Shown piece after piece: positions 1-9,608 of a stretch of DNA of 64,000 bases. Position numbers and translations under genes: made by a program. Numbering within the stretch: position 1 is the first letter of the stretch; every line of letters begins with the position of its first letter. The notes below the pieces were generated by a model, which saw only the letters and a program-made list of their open reading frames with translations, was not told the origin of the DNA and ran no database searches. Source of the stretch: Candidatus Nanopelagicaceae bacterium (lineage in GTDB: Bacteria > Actinomycetota > Actinomycetes > Nanopelagicales > Nanopelagicaceae); contig CANGLK010000002.1 of NCBI GenBank assembly GCA_947454735.1, forward strand, positions 1-64,000, read 5' to 3'.

Positions 1-275
1 ATAAGCGTGCAGCACTTGATACTCGCGTATCTGCAGTAGAAGAGGCTATTAAGAGCGCAGAGGCTGAAGTGTGGCGTAAGAGCGATCCTGCTGCGAAGGC
101 ACGCGCTGCGGATGTCGTCACACAGCTCACTGAATCAATCGCAAACTATGAGAAGGCCGCTGCTAAGGCGCAGGCTGCAGGAAATGATAAGAAAGCTAAA
201 GAAGCCCTCGAATCAGCTGCTGCTCGTAAGGTCTGGCTTGTTGAGGCTGAGAAGTCTCTCGCTGAATTTAAGTAA
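1..275 (+). CDS. DUF349 domain protein, C-terminal end (partial)
   Basis: The reading frame is already open at the left edge of the window (first full codon at base 3) and stops at 273-275, so only the last ~90 residues are present. They are Ala/Lys/Glu-rich, helical and probably coiled-coil, with a WRKSDPAA motif and a C-terminal WLVEAEKSLAEFK, which resembles the end of actinobacterial DUF349 proteins that sit next to relA. The start and most of the protein lie outside the window. The gene converges on relA with a 19-base gap and no clear terminator. The molecular function of DUF349 proteins in this phylum is not established; the family call is from recognition of the tail and the relA context. 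Confidence 0.75.
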   Translation, partial: KRAALDTRVSAVEEAIKSAEAEVWRKSDPAAKARAADVVTQLTESIANYEKAAAKAQAAGNDKKAKEALESAAARKVWLVEAEKSLAEFK

Positions 276-294
276 TCTCTAGTACAGCGCTAAG

Positions 295-2448
295 TCACGT
301 TCTATAGACGTCGTAGACGCCTTCAACGTTACGCACCGCTGCTAGAACTGAATCTAGGTGCTTTGCATCTGCCATCTCAAATGTGAACTTTGAAATCGCA
401 ACGCGATCCTTCGACGTACTTACCGCCGCACTTAAAATATTTACATGTTGCTCAGAGAGAGTACGTGTTACATCTGCAAGTAAGCGCGAACGATCTAGCG
501 CCTCGATCTGGATATTTACCAAGAAGACACTTGCTGCGCCTGCAAGCCAAGAAACGCCAACAACGCGCTCCCCTTGATGTTCGCGAAGATCTGCCGCGTT
601 AAGGCAGTCGATTCGGTGAACAGAGATGCCCGATCCCTTAGTAATGAATCCCATAATCTCATCGCCTGGAACTGGAGTGCAGCAACGCGCAAGTTTGACG
701 AGAACATCATCTACGCCTTCAACCTTAATGGCACTTGATGTCCGCTTAGCTGCTTGGTTAGAAGTTGGGATGAATTCTACGGATGGTTCTGGGTGTGAAT
801 CTTCAACTCCCATTGAAACGACAAGCTTTTCAATAATTGAGGCGGCAGAGACATGTCCATCTCCGACTGCGCTATAGAGAGCATCGATATCTGCATAGTG
901 AAGGTCGTGTGCCAACTCTAGAAGTGCATGACCTGCAAAGATCTTTTGAAGCGGAAGACCTGCTTTACGCATCTGTCGCGCAATTGATTCACGTCCAGCA
1001 TCGACCGCCTCTTCGCGTCGCTCCTTACTAAACCACGCCTTAATTTTCGATCGCGCACGTGGGCTCTTTACAAAGTTGAGCCAATCGCGACTAGGTCCGG
1101 CAGAATCTGATTTATTGGTAACAATCTCAATAACATCGCCATTGCTGAGCTTTGACTCGAGTGGAACGAGGCGACCATTTACCTTCGCACCGGCACAGCG
1201 CAGACCTACATCTGTATGAACAGAGAAGGCGAAATCCACCGGCGTAGAGCCGCCAGGCAGTGCGATGACAGAGCCTTTCGGTGTAAAGACGAAGACTTCA
1301 GGGCTACCAAGATCAAAGCGAAGGGCCTCGAGGAATTCGGATGGATCCTCGGTCTCTTTCTGCCACTCGTGTAATTGGCGAAGCCAGAGCATCTCAGGAG
1401 ACTTCTGCTCTCCCCCTTGTTTGTACTTCCAATGAGCTGCGATACCGAACTCTGCACGACTATGCATCTCATAGGTACGGATCTGAATCTCAATCGCCTT
1501 ACCGTTCGGACCAATCACAGTTGTGTGAAGGGATTGGTAGAGATTGAACTTCGGCATTGCAATGTAATCTTTAAAGCGACCAGGGATCGGACTCCATCGC
1601 GCGTGGATAGAACCTAAGACTGCATAACAATCTTTCACATCGTTGACCAGGACTCGAATTCCTACCAGGTCATAGATATCGTTAAAGTCACGACCACGAA
1701 CGACCATCTTCTGATAGACAGAGTAGAAGTGCTTCTTTCGTCCGGTAACTGTTGACTCAATATGATCTTTAGCGAGATCTTCTTCAACTGCACCGATGAC
1801 CTCTGAAGTAAGCGCATCTCGAGAAGGTGATCGCTCTGCAACGAGTCGAGTAATCTCTTCATATTTCTTAGGTTCGATCACAGCAAAACTCAGATCTTCG
1901 AGCTCCCACTTAATCGCATTCATTCCAAGGCGATGGGCAAGAGGTGCGTAGATATCGAGCGTTTCACGAGCTTTGCGCGCTGCGCTATCAGATGAGACAA
2001 ATCCCCAGGTCCGTGCATTATGTAGTCGATCTGCCAACTTAATGACGAGGACTCGAATATCTCGAGACATAGCAATAACCATCTTGCGAACAGTCTCTGC
2101 CTCAGCAGTGGGTCCGTAGGTTAATTTATCTAGCTTGGTGACTCCATCAACAAGGTTTGCTACCTCATCACCAAAGTCGCTACGCAACTGCTCTAGCGAA
2201 TAAGGGGTATCTTCAACTGTGTCATGTAAGAGAGATGCAACAACAGTCGTTGTATTGAGTCCAAGCTCAGCCAAGATCTCAGATACTGCTACTGGATGGG
2301 TGATGTACTCCTCGCCCGATTTACGCACCTGATCTGCATGCGCCTCATTGGCTACGGTGAAGGCGCGACGAATGAGTTCTTCGTCTACGCTTTCATAATG
2401 CTCTCTGAGTGAACCAATTAATGGATCAATCAGGGATATATCAGCCAT
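295..2448 (-). CDS. relA: Bifunctional (p)ppGpp synthetase/hydrolase RelA/SpoT
   Basis: Makes and degrades the stringent-response alarmone (p)ppGpp in the cytoplasm, normally on ribosomes. The 717-residue length is usual for a long Rel. The N-terminal HD hydrolase domain shows H51, the HD pair at 75-76 (HDTVED) and LADRLHNART around 138-147. The synthetase domain follows at about 235-345, with GRKKHFYSVYQK, RFKDYIA and YQSLHTTV. The RFKD motif is the form seen in bifunctional Rel enzymes such as Rel of Mycobacterium rather than the acidic form of synthetase-only RelA. A TGS domain (about 390-450), a Cys-Cys/His conserved region (LARCCTPVPGD) and a C-terminal ACT domain complete the protein. 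It starts 14 bases after secF on the same strand. The apt gene that often lies between secF and relA in actinobacteria is absent here. Confidence 0.97.
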   Translation of the reverse strand: MADISLIDPLIGSLREHYESVDEELIRRAFTVANEAHADQVRKSGEEYITHPVAVSEILAELGLNTTTVVASLLHDTVEDTPYSLEQLRSDFGDEVANLVDGVTKLDKLTYGPTAEAETVRKMVIAMSRDIRVLVIKLADRLHNARTWGFVSSDSAARKARETLDIYAPLAHRLGMNAIKWELEDLSFAVIEPKKYEEITRLVAERSPSRDALTSEVIGAVEEDLAKDHIESTVTGRKKHFYSVYQKMVVRGRDFNDIYDLVGIRVLVNDVKDCYAVLGSIHARWSPIPGRFKDYIAMPKFNLYQSLHTTVIGPNGKAIEIQIRTYEMHSRAEFGIAAHWKYKQGGEQKSPEMLWLRQLHEWQKETEDPSEFLEALRFDLGSPEVFVFTPKGSVIALPGGSTPVDFAFSVHTDVGLRCAGAKVNGRLVPLESKLSNGDVIEIVTNKSDSAGPSRDWLNFVKSPRARSKIKAWFSKERREEAVDAGRESIARQMRKAGLPLQKIFAGHALLELAHDLHYADIDALYSAVGDGHVSAASIIEKLVVSMGVEDSHPEPSVEFIPTSNQAAKRTSSAIKVEGVDDVLVKLARCCTPVPGDEIMGFITKGSGISVHRIDCLNAADLREHQGERVVGVSWLAGAASVFLVNIQIEALDRSRLLADVTRTLSEQHVNILSAAVSTSKDRVAISKFTFEMADAKHLDSVLAAVRNVEGVYDVYRT

Positions 2449-2462
2449 AGGAAGTTAGGGGG

Positions 2463-3515
2463 TTACTTGCGACCCTTGCGCTTAGGTTGATTACGTGGAC
2501 CACGACCAGTTGATGGACGTACTGCACGAACCTCGGAAACTACAGGCGCTGCTCCCCCACGACCCTGAACGCGCTTTGCCAATGCAATCATTGCAGGCTC
2601 CTTCTCACGAAGAGCTGCAAGAAATGGTGGCGCGATAAAGACAGATGAGTACGTTCCAACTGCGAGACCGATAAAGAGGGCGAGCGAGAGATCCTTAAGA
2701 GTTCCCGCACCGAGAAGGCCTGCGCCAACAAAGAGAATCGCGCCAACCGGTAGAAGAGCAATCAGCGAAGTGTTAGCTGAACGAACGAGAGTCTGATTGA
2801 CCGCCAGGTTTGCAGCATCTGAATATGTGCTCTTAGCTGATGCAGCGATTGACTTTGTATTCTCGCGGACCTTATCGAAGACTACAACTGTGTCATAAAG
2901 TGAGTATCCGAGAATTGTAAGGAAACCAATTACAGTTGCAGGGGTTACATCGAAACCGACCACTGCATAGATTCCAACTGTAATAAATACGTCGTGGATA
3001 ACGGCAACAATTGCGGCAATTGCCATCTTTGGCTCAAAAGCCATTGCGAGGAAGAGCATCACAGCGAGTAAGAAGGCGAACAAACCGTAGAGCGCCTTCT
3101 TTGTAATCTCCTTACCCCATGAAGGGCCAACAATCTGAGTGTCGATAGATTCAACGTTTACTGAGAACTTCGCTGCTAGAGCATCTTCGATAGCTGAGGA
3201 TTGAGCTGCAGTTACTGTGCCAGTTTGGACGCGGATCTTTGAATCACCAATCTTCTGAACGATCACTTCACCAGCGATTCCAGTCGTTGCAACTGCGCTA
3301 CGAGCTTCTTCGATAGTCGTGCCGGTCTTGTTAACGGTATATGAAGATCCACCCTTGAACTCGATACCAAGATGAAGCCCTTGGATCGCAAGTGCTGCGA
3401 TTGAGATAAGGATGAAGACGGCAGAGATTGAGTACCAACGCTTGCGGTTCCCAATGATGTTAAAGGATGTCTCGCCAGAGTAGAGGCGGCTTCCGAGTCC
3501 TGATAGTTGAGCCAT
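2463..3515 (-). CDS. secF: Protein translocase subunit SecF
   Basis: Membrane subunit of the SecDF complex, which assists SecYEG protein export using the proton-motive force. The protein has an N-terminal membrane segment (about 24-45), a periplasmic-type domain containing FKGGSSYTV, and five C-terminal membrane segments including the conserved region GYSLYDTVVVFDKVREN. The frame is open a further 11 codons upstream, but the ATG at 3515 is preferred: it gives MAQLSGLGSRLY and has a strong GGAGGG ribosome-binding site about 8 bases upstream that overlaps the end of secD. The mature length is 350 residues. The C-terminus is basic (NQPKRKGRK). Co-transcribed with secD, four bases apart. Confidence 0.95.
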   Translation of the reverse strand: MAQLSGLGSRLYSGETSFNIIGNRKRWYSISAVFILISIAALAIQGLHLGIEFKGGSSYTVNKTGTTIEEARSAVATTGIAGEVIVQKIGDSKIRVQTGTVTAAQSSAIEDALAAKFSVNVESIDTQIVGPSWGKEITKKALYGLFAFLLAVMLFLAMAFEPKMAIAAIVAVIHDVFITVGIYAVVGFDVTPATVIGFLTILGYSLYDTVVVFDKVRENTKSIAASAKSTYSDAANLAVNQTLVRSANTSLIALLPVGAILFVGAGLLGAGTLKDLSLALFIGLAVGTYSSVFIAPPFLAALREKEPAMIALAKRVQGRGGAAPVVSEVRAVRPSTGRGPRNQPKRKGRK

Positions 3516-3519
3516 CTTA

Positions 3520-5055
3520 TTAACCCTCCACGCCTTCTGTTGATACATGCTGTGTCATCTGATTTTTAGAGCCGATGCTCTTCGCAGAGAAGCCAGAGAG
3601 TGGATGTCCTGAGGCGAAGAAATTCACCTTCGCCAAGATTGTGACGAGTGGCTTTGTGAAGATAAAGACGACCAAGAGGTCGATCAGCGTTGTTAGCCCG
3701 AGAGTGAATGCGAATCCACGAACACCGCCAACAGCGAAGAAGTAGAGAAGGACCGCTGCAAGAACAGAGATCATGTCAGCGACGATGATTGTGTGACGCG
3801 CACGAACCCAGCCTGATTCAACTGCCGAACGAAGTGTGCGTCCTTCACGAGCTTCATCGCGAATACGCTCGAAGTAGACGATAAACGAGTCGGCAGTGAT
3901 ACCGATAGAGACGATTGCTCCAGCGATACCTGCGAGCGTAAGTGTGAACCCAATATTCTTACCGAGCACCAAGAAGGTGAGGTAGAGAAGTGCACCTGCA
4001 ACCAGGAGTGAGCCAACAGTTACCAGGCCGAGGGCGCGGTAGTAGATAAGAGAGAAGAGGAATACGAGGAGGAGGCCAAGTGCTCCTGCAAGAAGACCTG
4101 CATGGAGTTGGTCTGCACCAAGTGTTGGTGAAACTTGCTGAACTTCACCGCGATCAAATGCGAGTGGAAGTGCGCCGTACTTAAGTACATTGGCAAGATC
4201 CTGAGCTTCTGTCTGAGAGAAGTTTCCGGTGATCTGCGCATTACCTGATGGGATTGCTTCATTAATTGATGGAGCTGAAACTACGAGACCATCGAGAACG
4301 ATTGCAACTTGATTCTGAGGTGATGCAAGAGATGTGACACGAGCAGTAAGTGCTCCAAATGCCTTTGTACCTTCACCGTTAAATGTGAGTTGAACTGTCC
4401 ACACATTTCCAGCTTGAGTATCGATGCCTGCAGCAGCCTTTGACACCTGGCGTCCAAGTACCTCAGCAGGGGCAAGGATAAACTTGCTTGTTCCTGTGCG
4501 GCTACATGCAACGATGGTATCTGTTGGTGCATCTGCGCCTGTTCCCTGCAAGTTCTTTACATTTGTGCAATCTAGCGCCGCAAATTTTGCATTGAGATCT
4601 GCTGAAACTCCAGAGAGTGAAGTTGCTGTATCAGTTCCTGATCCGGCAGTTCCTGCAGCTGTTGCAAGAACCTGGCGGAAGCGAAGTTCTGCTGTCTGAC
4701 CTACGAGATCGACCACACGTCGACCCGAGTCACCTGGAACAGAGATTACGATCTGACGGTTAACACCGCTTCCCTGCGCAGTCACTTCTGACTCAGCGAC
4801 GCCGAGTGAGTTAACGCGCTGACGAATAATGGATACAGCCTGATCAATCGCCTCTGATGTGACCTTATTAGAGTCATTGGAGGCGCGAGGTTGAAGCGTG
4901 ACGCTTGTACCTCCGCGGAGATCGAGACCGAGGCGCACAGATGTTGCGCCTTGAAGTAGAGCTGTCGCAGTCAAGCCAACGAGGATGAGGGCCAGGATTG
5001 CGAGGGCGCGCGCTGGGCGCCCCGTGCTCTTCGCTGTTTTAGTAGGTGTGGACAT
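3520..5055 (-). CDS. secD: Protein translocase subunit SecD
   Basis: Partner of SecF in the SecDF export-assisting complex of the cytoplasmic membrane. The 511 residues comprise an N-terminal membrane helix (about 16-37), the LGLDLRGGTSVTLQ motif just after it, a long extracytoplasmic domain, and five C-terminal membrane helices. The conserved TLAGIAGAIVSIGITADSFIVYFERIRDE region is seen in pieces at about 375-405. A TAGACT hexamer ends 8 bases before the ATG, so the secD-secF-relA unit may start with a leaderless transcript. In many actinobacteria yajC lies between ruvB and secD; here only 18 bases separate them, so yajC is absent from this position. Confidence 0.96.
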   Translation of the reverse strand: MSTPTKTAKSTGRPARALAILALILVGLTATALLQGATSVRLGLDLRGGTSVTLQPRASNDSNKVTSEAIDQAVSIIRQRVNSLGVAESEVTAQGSGVNRQIVISVPGDSGRRVVDLVGQTAELRFRQVLATAAGTAGSGTDTATSLSGVSADLNAKFAALDCTNVKNLQGTGADAPTDTIVACSRTGTSKFILAPAEVLGRQVSKAAAGIDTQAGNVWTVQLTFNGEGTKAFGALTARVTSLASPQNQVAIVLDGLVVSAPSINEAIPSGNAQITGNFSQTEAQDLANVLKYGALPLAFDRGEVQQVSPTLGADQLHAGLLAGALGLLLVFLFSLIYYRALGLVTVGSLLVAGALLYLTFLVLGKNIGFTLTLAGIAGAIVSIGITADSFIVYFERIRDEAREGRTLRSAVESGWVRARHTIIVADMISVLAAVLLYFFAVGGVRGFAFTLGLTTLIDLLVVFIFTKPLVTILAKVNFFASGHPLSGFSAKSIGSKNQMTQHVSTEGVEG

Positions 5056-5073
5056 AAGGGCAGAGTCTAGGTG

Positions 5074-6108
5074 CTACTCAGCCGAGGTGTCGAAAAGCGT
5101 CGCCAGAGAGGCAGGTGGTGTTCGTCCCACATGGGCATATCCGGCAGGAGTAGCTACTCGGCCACGCGGAGTGCGAGCCATGAGGCCATTTCTGACCAAG
5201 AATGGCTCGGCGACCGCTTCCACGGTCTCCACTTCTTCTCCTACCGCTATCGCCAAGGTGGAGAGGCCGACAGGGCCACCGCTAAAGCGATCGATGAGAG
5301 CGAGAAGTACAGAGCGGTCGAGGCGATCGAGGCCCTTCTCATCGACCTCGTAGATGGTGAGGGCTTTGAGAGCATGATCCAGACTGAGTTGGCCAGAGCC
5401 AGATACTTGAGCAAGATCGCGCACACGACGAAGAAGTCGGTTGGCGATGCGAGGGGTACCACGAGAACGTCCGGCGATTTCTGCAACCGCAGCGCCATCG
5501 ATAGTGACACCCAATAGTTGAGCGCTTCGAGCGATTACCTTTTCGAGCTCTTCGCTCTCGTAGTAATCGAGGTGGGCAGTAAATCCAAAGCGATCACGTA
5601 AAGGTGAAGGCAGCAACCCTGCACGAGTAGTTGCACCAACCAAGGTGAAGTGAGGAAGTTGCAACGGTATTGAAGTTGCACCTGGCCCCTTGCCGACGAT
5701 TACATCTACTCGGAAATCCTCCATCGCCATGTAGAGAAGTTCCTCCGCAGGTCGTGACAATCTATGAATCTCATCAAGAAAGAGGATCTCCCCTTCGACA
5801 AGTGAGGAGAGAATTGCAGCGAGATCTCCCGCGTGGGTAATCGCTGGTCCACTTGAGATGCGAATAGGCGCACCCATCTCACCTGCGAGAATCATCGCAA
5901 GAGTTGTCTTACCAAGACCTGGAGGGCCAGAGAGAAGAATATGGTCCGCTGAAGCTCCACGACTCTTCGCCGCTGATAGAAGTACATCGAGTTGCTCTCG
6001 GACTCGATGTTGTCCTACAAACTCATCAAGTGATTTAGGTCGAAGTGCAAGCTCTGCCGTTGATTCCTCTGATGTAGAAAGTTCTGGATTCACAATTCTC
6101 TCGTTCAT
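5074..6108 (-). CDS. ruvB: Holliday junction branch migration ATPase RuvB
   Basis: Hexameric AAA+ motor that drives branch migration of Holliday junctions together with RuvA. The 344-residue length is typical. Walker A is [10 protein letters not shown] at 61-70, Walker B is [10 protein letters not shown] around 108-117, sensor 1 is [10 protein letters not shown], and the winged-helix C-terminal domain has [10 protein letters not shown]. The start overlaps ruvA by 4 bases, giving a ruvC-ruvA-ruvB operon with translational coupling. No actinobacterial LexA box was seen upstream of ruvC, so SOS control is not supported by the sequence. Confidence 0.97.
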   Translation of the reverse strand: MNERIVNPELSTSEESTAELALRPKSLDEFVGQHRVREQLDVLLSAAKSRGASADHILLSGPPGLGKTTLAMILAGEMGAPIRISSGPAITHAGDLAAILSSLVEGEILFLDEIHRLSRPAEELLYMAMEDFRVDVIVGKGPGATSIPLQLPHFTLVGATTRAGLLPSPLRDRFGFTAHLDYYESEELEKVIARSAQLLGVTIDGAAVAEIAGRSRGTPRIANRLLRRVRDLAQVSGSGQLSLDHALKALTIYEVDEKGLDRLDRSVLLALIDRFSGGPVGLSTLAIAVGEEVETVEAVAEPFLVRNGLMARTPRGRVATPAGYAHVGRTPPASLATLFDTSAE

Positions 6109-6707
6109 CGTTTACCGCTCTGCAATGTTAACTTGAGAAGCTCTGCAACATCGAGCGAAGAAGGATCTGTGCCATTCTCGGCCAGGTGAGCAAGAGTTGC
6201 ATTGATTGCAACATCAGATTCTTTCGATGAGAAACCTAAACCTGTAAGTGCTGCCAATAACTGATCACGTACTGCCGAGTGAGATGAAATCTGCGGCGCA
6301 CTACTAGATGAAACGAGTTTTCCTTTGAGTTCCAAGATAAGACGTTGTGCGCCTTTCTTACCAATACCCGGAACCTTCTCTATTGCGCCAATATCTTCAG
6401 AGGCGATTGCCTGCGCCAAGCCATCAGGAGTCATTGCTCCGGTGATCGCTAGAGCAACCTTAGGACCTATTCCGGAAACTGTCTGGAGTACTTCATAGAC
6501 ATCTCGATCTTTGGAGTCCAAGAATCCGAAGAGAGTCATTGAATCTTCGCGCACCACGAGGGTTGTAGAGAGGGTAATCGCGGATCCCATCGTGATGTGA
6601 GCAGATGTGCGAGGAGTAATTGAGATCAGGTAGCCGACTCCCCCAACCTCGAGAACAACTTTCTCGGTTGTGAGTTGACGAACCGTTCCGGTGAGTTGAG
6701 AAATCAT
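6105..6707 (-). CDS. ruvA: Holliday junction DNA-binding protein RuvA
   Basis: Tetrameric junction-binding subunit that loads RuvB. The 200 residues include the N-terminal OB-fold ([10 protein letters not shown]...[10 protein letters not shown]), two helix-hairpin-helix motifs ([12 protein letters not shown] and [17 protein letters not shown]) and a C-terminal three-helix domain that would contact RuvB (about 150-200). It overlaps ruvC upstream and ruvB downstream by 4 bases each. Confidence 0.96.
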   Translation of the reverse strand: MISQLTGTVRQLTTEKVVLEVGGVGYLISITPRTSAHITMGSAITLSTTLVVREDSMTLFGFLDSKDRDVYEVLQTVSGIGPKVALAITGAMTPDGLAQAIASEDIGAIEKVPGIGKKGAQRLILELKGKLVSSSSAPQISSHSAVRDQLLAALTGLGFSSKESDVAINATLAHLAENGTDPSSLDVAELLKLTLQSGKR

Positions 6708-7252
6708 GATGACCTTAGTTTAGCAAGGCGCTCTTTCTCCGCCTTGACCGCTGATGCAAGGCGCGATGTTCCTTCTCCACGCCATGCGTGAGTGATAGCC
6801 AGTGCCAATGAATCTGTTGCATCTACTGGTTTTGGAATCGTCTCTAAATTAAGGATTCGCTTTACCATCTCAGCAACTTGAACTTTTCCGGCACGTCCAG
6901 AACCAGTGACAGCTGCCTTCACCTCTGATGGCGTATGCATCGCAACTGGAATACCACGGCGCGCTGCGATGAGGAGGGCGATACCAGCGGCTTGACCGGT
7001 GCCCATGACTGTACGAACATTGTGTTGAGCAAAAACTCGTTCAACTGCAACAACATCAGGTGAAGTCCGCTCAATCCACTTTTCAATCTCACGTTCAATA
7101 CCAAGTAAGCGCTCTTCAAGTGGCGCATCTACAGGCGTAAGAATTACTCCGACATCAACGAGCAATAACTCGCGCACGCTCTTCTGGGAAATTACGCCGA
7201 CTCCGCAGCGCGTCAAACCAGGGTCGATACCCATAATGATCTTCGCCGCCAT
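6704..7252 (-). CDS. ruvC: Crossover junction endodeoxyribonuclease RuvC
   Basis: Resolves Holliday junctions by symmetric strand cleavage. The RNase H-like fold is visible from [14 protein letters not shown] (catalytic Asp at residue 10), AVERVFAQ (catalytic Glu about 70) and the C-terminal [14 protein letters not shown] with its acidic residues. The 182-residue length is usual. A TAGGCT hexamer lies 7 bases before the ATG (7260-7265), consistent with a leaderless promoter for the ruvCAB operon. The next gene upstream, yebC, ends 33 bases away. Confidence 0.95.
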   Translation of the reverse strand: MAAKIIMGIDPGLTRCGVGVISQKSVRELLLVDVGVILTPVDAPLEERLLGIEREIEKWIERTSPDVVAVERVFAQHNVRTVMGTGQAAGIALLIAARRGIPVAMHTPSEVKAAVTGSGRAGKVQVAEMVKRILNLETIPKPVDATDSLALAITHAWRGEGTSRLASAVKAEKERLAKLRSS

Positions 7253-7285
7253 ATATCAAAGCCTAGGGGTGAAGTGAGAGAAACC

Positions 7286-8038
7286 TTATGAAAGGCTCGC
7301 CATTACCTCATCTGATACATCGAAGTTTGCAAAGACATTCTGTACGTCATCGAGCTCTTCAATTGCATCGATGAGTTCAAAGACCTTCTTTGCACCATCT
7401 GCATCGAGTGGAATGCTCATTGAAGGAAGGAAAGATGAATCAGCGGATTCATAATCAACACCCGCAACTTGAAGAGCGGTACGTGCTGCAACGAGATCAG
7501 AAGCTTCACATACAACTTCAAATGACTCTCCGAGATCGTTGACCTCTTCGACGCCAGCTTCTAGCGCTGCTTCGAGAATTGAATCCTCTGTTACTCCATC
7601 CACCTTATTAACGATGATGACCCCTTTTCGGTTGAAGAGATATGACACTGATCCTGGATCTGCCATTGAGCCACCATTGCGAGTTACTGCAACGCGAACT
7701 TCGGAAGCTGCGCGGTTACGGTTATCAGAGAGACATTCGATCATGATTGCAACTCCGTTAGGTCCATAACCCTCATACATAATTGTCTGCCAATCAGCGC
7801 CGCCAGATTCAAGTCCAGCTCCACGCTTTACCGCACGATCAATATTGTCGGCCGGCATTGAGTTCTTCTTCGCCTTTGCGATTGCATCAAAAAGAGTTGG
7901 ATTGCCATCAATATCAGGACCACCATTACGGGAAGCAACTTCAATCGCCTTAATTAGCTTTGCGAAGTTCTTCGCACGACGGCTATCAATGACAGCCTTC
8001 TTATGCTTGGTAGTTGCCCACTTGGAATGGCCTGACAT
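7286..8038 (-). CDS. yebC: YebC/PmpR family protein (TACO1-like)
   Basis: The 250-residue protein begins [21 protein letters not shown], the near-invariant start of this family, followed by [13 protein letters not shown] and [20 protein letters not shown]. Family members act as transcription regulators in some bacteria and as translation factors helping ribosomes through difficult peptide stretches in others; the role here cannot be decided from sequence. The ATG is preceded by an AGAGGTG ribosome-binding site. Sited between pdxT and ruvC as in mycobacteria. Confidence 0.95.
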   Translation of the reverse strand: MSGHSKWATTKHKKAVIDSRRAKNFAKLIKAIEVASRNGGPDIDGNPTLFDAIAKAKKNSMPADNIDRAVKRGAGLESGGADWQTIMYEGYGPNGVAIMIECLSDNRNRAASEVRVAVTRNGGSMADPGSVSYLFNRKGVIIVNKVDGVTEDSILEAALEAGVEEVNDLGESFEVVCEASDLVAARTALQVAGVDYESADSSFLPSMSIPLDADGAKKVFELIDAIEELDDVQNVFANFDVSDEVMASLS

Positions 8039-8087
8039 GGTTCACCTCTACTTGTGTATTACGAAATTGATGGGGAAAGAGTACCGG

Positions 8088-8654
8088 CTAGCGGCAAATC
8101 TCATCAAAAAAGTACTGATGTATCGAGAGATCACCGGTCAGTTCGGGATGAAAGCTTGTGGCAAGAAGTGATCCTTGCCGCACGGCAACTGGATGCCCCG
8201 CCGCTTCAGAGAGAACCTGAACGTCTTTGCCTACAGATTCAACCCACGGAGCGCGGATAAAAACTCCATTGACCAGTTTTGAATTAAAGGTGATCTCTCC
8301 TTCAAAAGATTCAACTTGGCGTCCAAAGGCGTTGCGACGGACAGTCATATCTATTCCGCCGAATGTCTCTTGGCCTTGTGCGCCATCAACGATACGGTCG
8401 GCGAGAAGAATCATTCCTGCACAAGAACCATAGACAGGTAAACCCTCTTTGATCCTCTTGCGAATCGGTTGAAAGAGGTTGTAGCTCTTCGCAAGAAGGG
8501 CGATTGTCGTTGACTCCCCTCCAGGCAAAATCAGCGCATCTACCTCGTTGAGTTCTGATTCGCGTCGAATCGCACTCGCGGAATGTCCTGCCAAAGTTGC
8601 CGCAACAATATGTTCGCGAAAATCACCTTGAAGGGCAAGTACACCAATCTTCAT
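8088..8654 (-). CDS. pdxT: Pyridoxal 5'-phosphate synthase glutaminase subunit PdxT
   Basis: Releases ammonia from glutamine and channels it to PdxS for PLP synthesis. A class I glutaminase triad is visible: C78 in YGSCAGM, H169 and E171 in SFHPELT; the family motif GGESTT is at 45-50. The 188-residue length is usual. It lies 12 bases after pdxS on the same strand, so the pair is an operon. Confidence 0.96.
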   Translation of the reverse strand: MKIGVLALQGDFREHIVAATLAGHSASAIRRESELNEVDALILPGGESTTIALLAKSYNLFQPIRKRIKEGLPVYGSCAGMILLADRIVDGAQGQETFGGIDMTVRRNAFGRQVESFEGEITFNSKLVNGVFIRAPWVESVGKDVQVLSEAAGHPVAVRQGSLLATSFHPELTGDLSIHQYFFDEICR

Positions 8655-8666
8655 TTGAACGAAATA

Positions 8667-9554
8667 TTACCAACCGCGCTCAGCTAGGCGATGCGGTGCA
8701 GGAATATCTGAAACATTGATTCCCACCATTGCATCGCCTAAGCCGCGTGAAACTTCTGCAAGGACCTTAGGGTCATCAAAGAATGTTGTCGCCTTGACGC
8801 ATGCTGCTGCACGTTGTGCAGGGTTGCCCGACTTGAAGATTCCTGAACCGATAAATACTCCGTCGGCGCCCATCTGCATCATGAGTGCAGCATCTGCTGG
8901 AGTTGCGATTCCACCTGCTGTGAAGAGAACAACTGGAAGCTTGCCTGTCTCTGCTACTTCCTTCACGAGCGCATATGGTGCCTGCATCTCTTTTGCGGCA
9001 ACATAGAGTTCATCTTCGCGCATTGCAGTGAGACGACGAATCTCGCCACCGATCTTGCGCATATGTGTCATCGCATTTGATACATCTCCAGTGCCTGCTT
9101 CACCCTTAGAGCGGATCATTGCTGCACCTTCATTGATACGGCGTAGCGCCTCTCCGAGATTGGTTGCACCACATACAAAAGGAACTGTGAATTTCCACTT
9201 ATCAACATGGTTCTCATAATCAGTGGGGGTAAGAACTTCTGATTCATCGATGTAATCGACGCCGAGGCTCTGAATAATCTGCGCTTCAACGAAATGACCA
9301 ATACGAACCTTCGCCATTACAGGAATTGAAACCGCCGCCTGAATCTTCTCAATCATGTCAGGGTCTGACATGCGAGCAACACCGCCTTGTGCGCGAATAT
9401 CTGCAGGAACGCGCTCGAGAGCCATAACGGCGCATGCACCGGCATCTTCAGCAATTTTGGCCTGCTCTGCATTGACGACATCCATGATGACGCCACCCTT
9501 GAGCATCTCTGCCATACCGCGCTTAACGCGTGCTGTACCTGTTGCTTCAGACAT
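8667..9554 (-). CDS. pdxS: Pyridoxal 5'-phosphate synthase lyase subunit PdxS
   Basis: Condenses ribose 5-phosphate, glyceraldehyde 3-phosphate and ammonia into PLP (deoxyxylulose-independent route). The 295-residue TIM barrel has [21 protein letters not shown], the lysine K82 in [10 protein letters not shown] that forms the sugar Schiff base, and the phosphate-binding GEAGTGD. A ribosome-binding site (AAGGGG) lies upstream of the ATG. Together with pdxT it makes this organism a likely PLP prototroph. Confidence 0.97.
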   Translation of the reverse strand: MSEATGTARVKRGMAEMLKGGVIMDVVNAEQAKIAEDAGACAVMALERVPADIRAQGGVARMSDPDMIEKIQAAVSIPVMAKVRIGHFVEAQIIQSLGVDYIDESEVLTPTDYENHVDKWKFTVPFVCGATNLGEALRRINEGAAMIRSKGEAGTGDVSNAMTHMRKIGGEIRRLTAMREDELYVAAKEMQAPYALVKEVAETGKLPVVLFTAGGIATPADAALMMQMGADGVFIGSGIFKSGNPAQRAAACVKATTFFDDPKVLAEVSRGLGDAMVGINVSDIPAPHRLAERGW

Positions 9555-9608
9555 TTACATGACCCCTTTTAAGATATAGCGAAGAGACGCTAGTTCAGGT
9601 CTAAAAGT

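Noticed and set aside
4985..5353. Plus-strand open frame of 122 codons over the start of secD and end of ruvB
   Set aside because: It is antisense to two well-supported genes, has an Arg/Ser-rich composition typical of a shadow frame and no ribosome-binding site.
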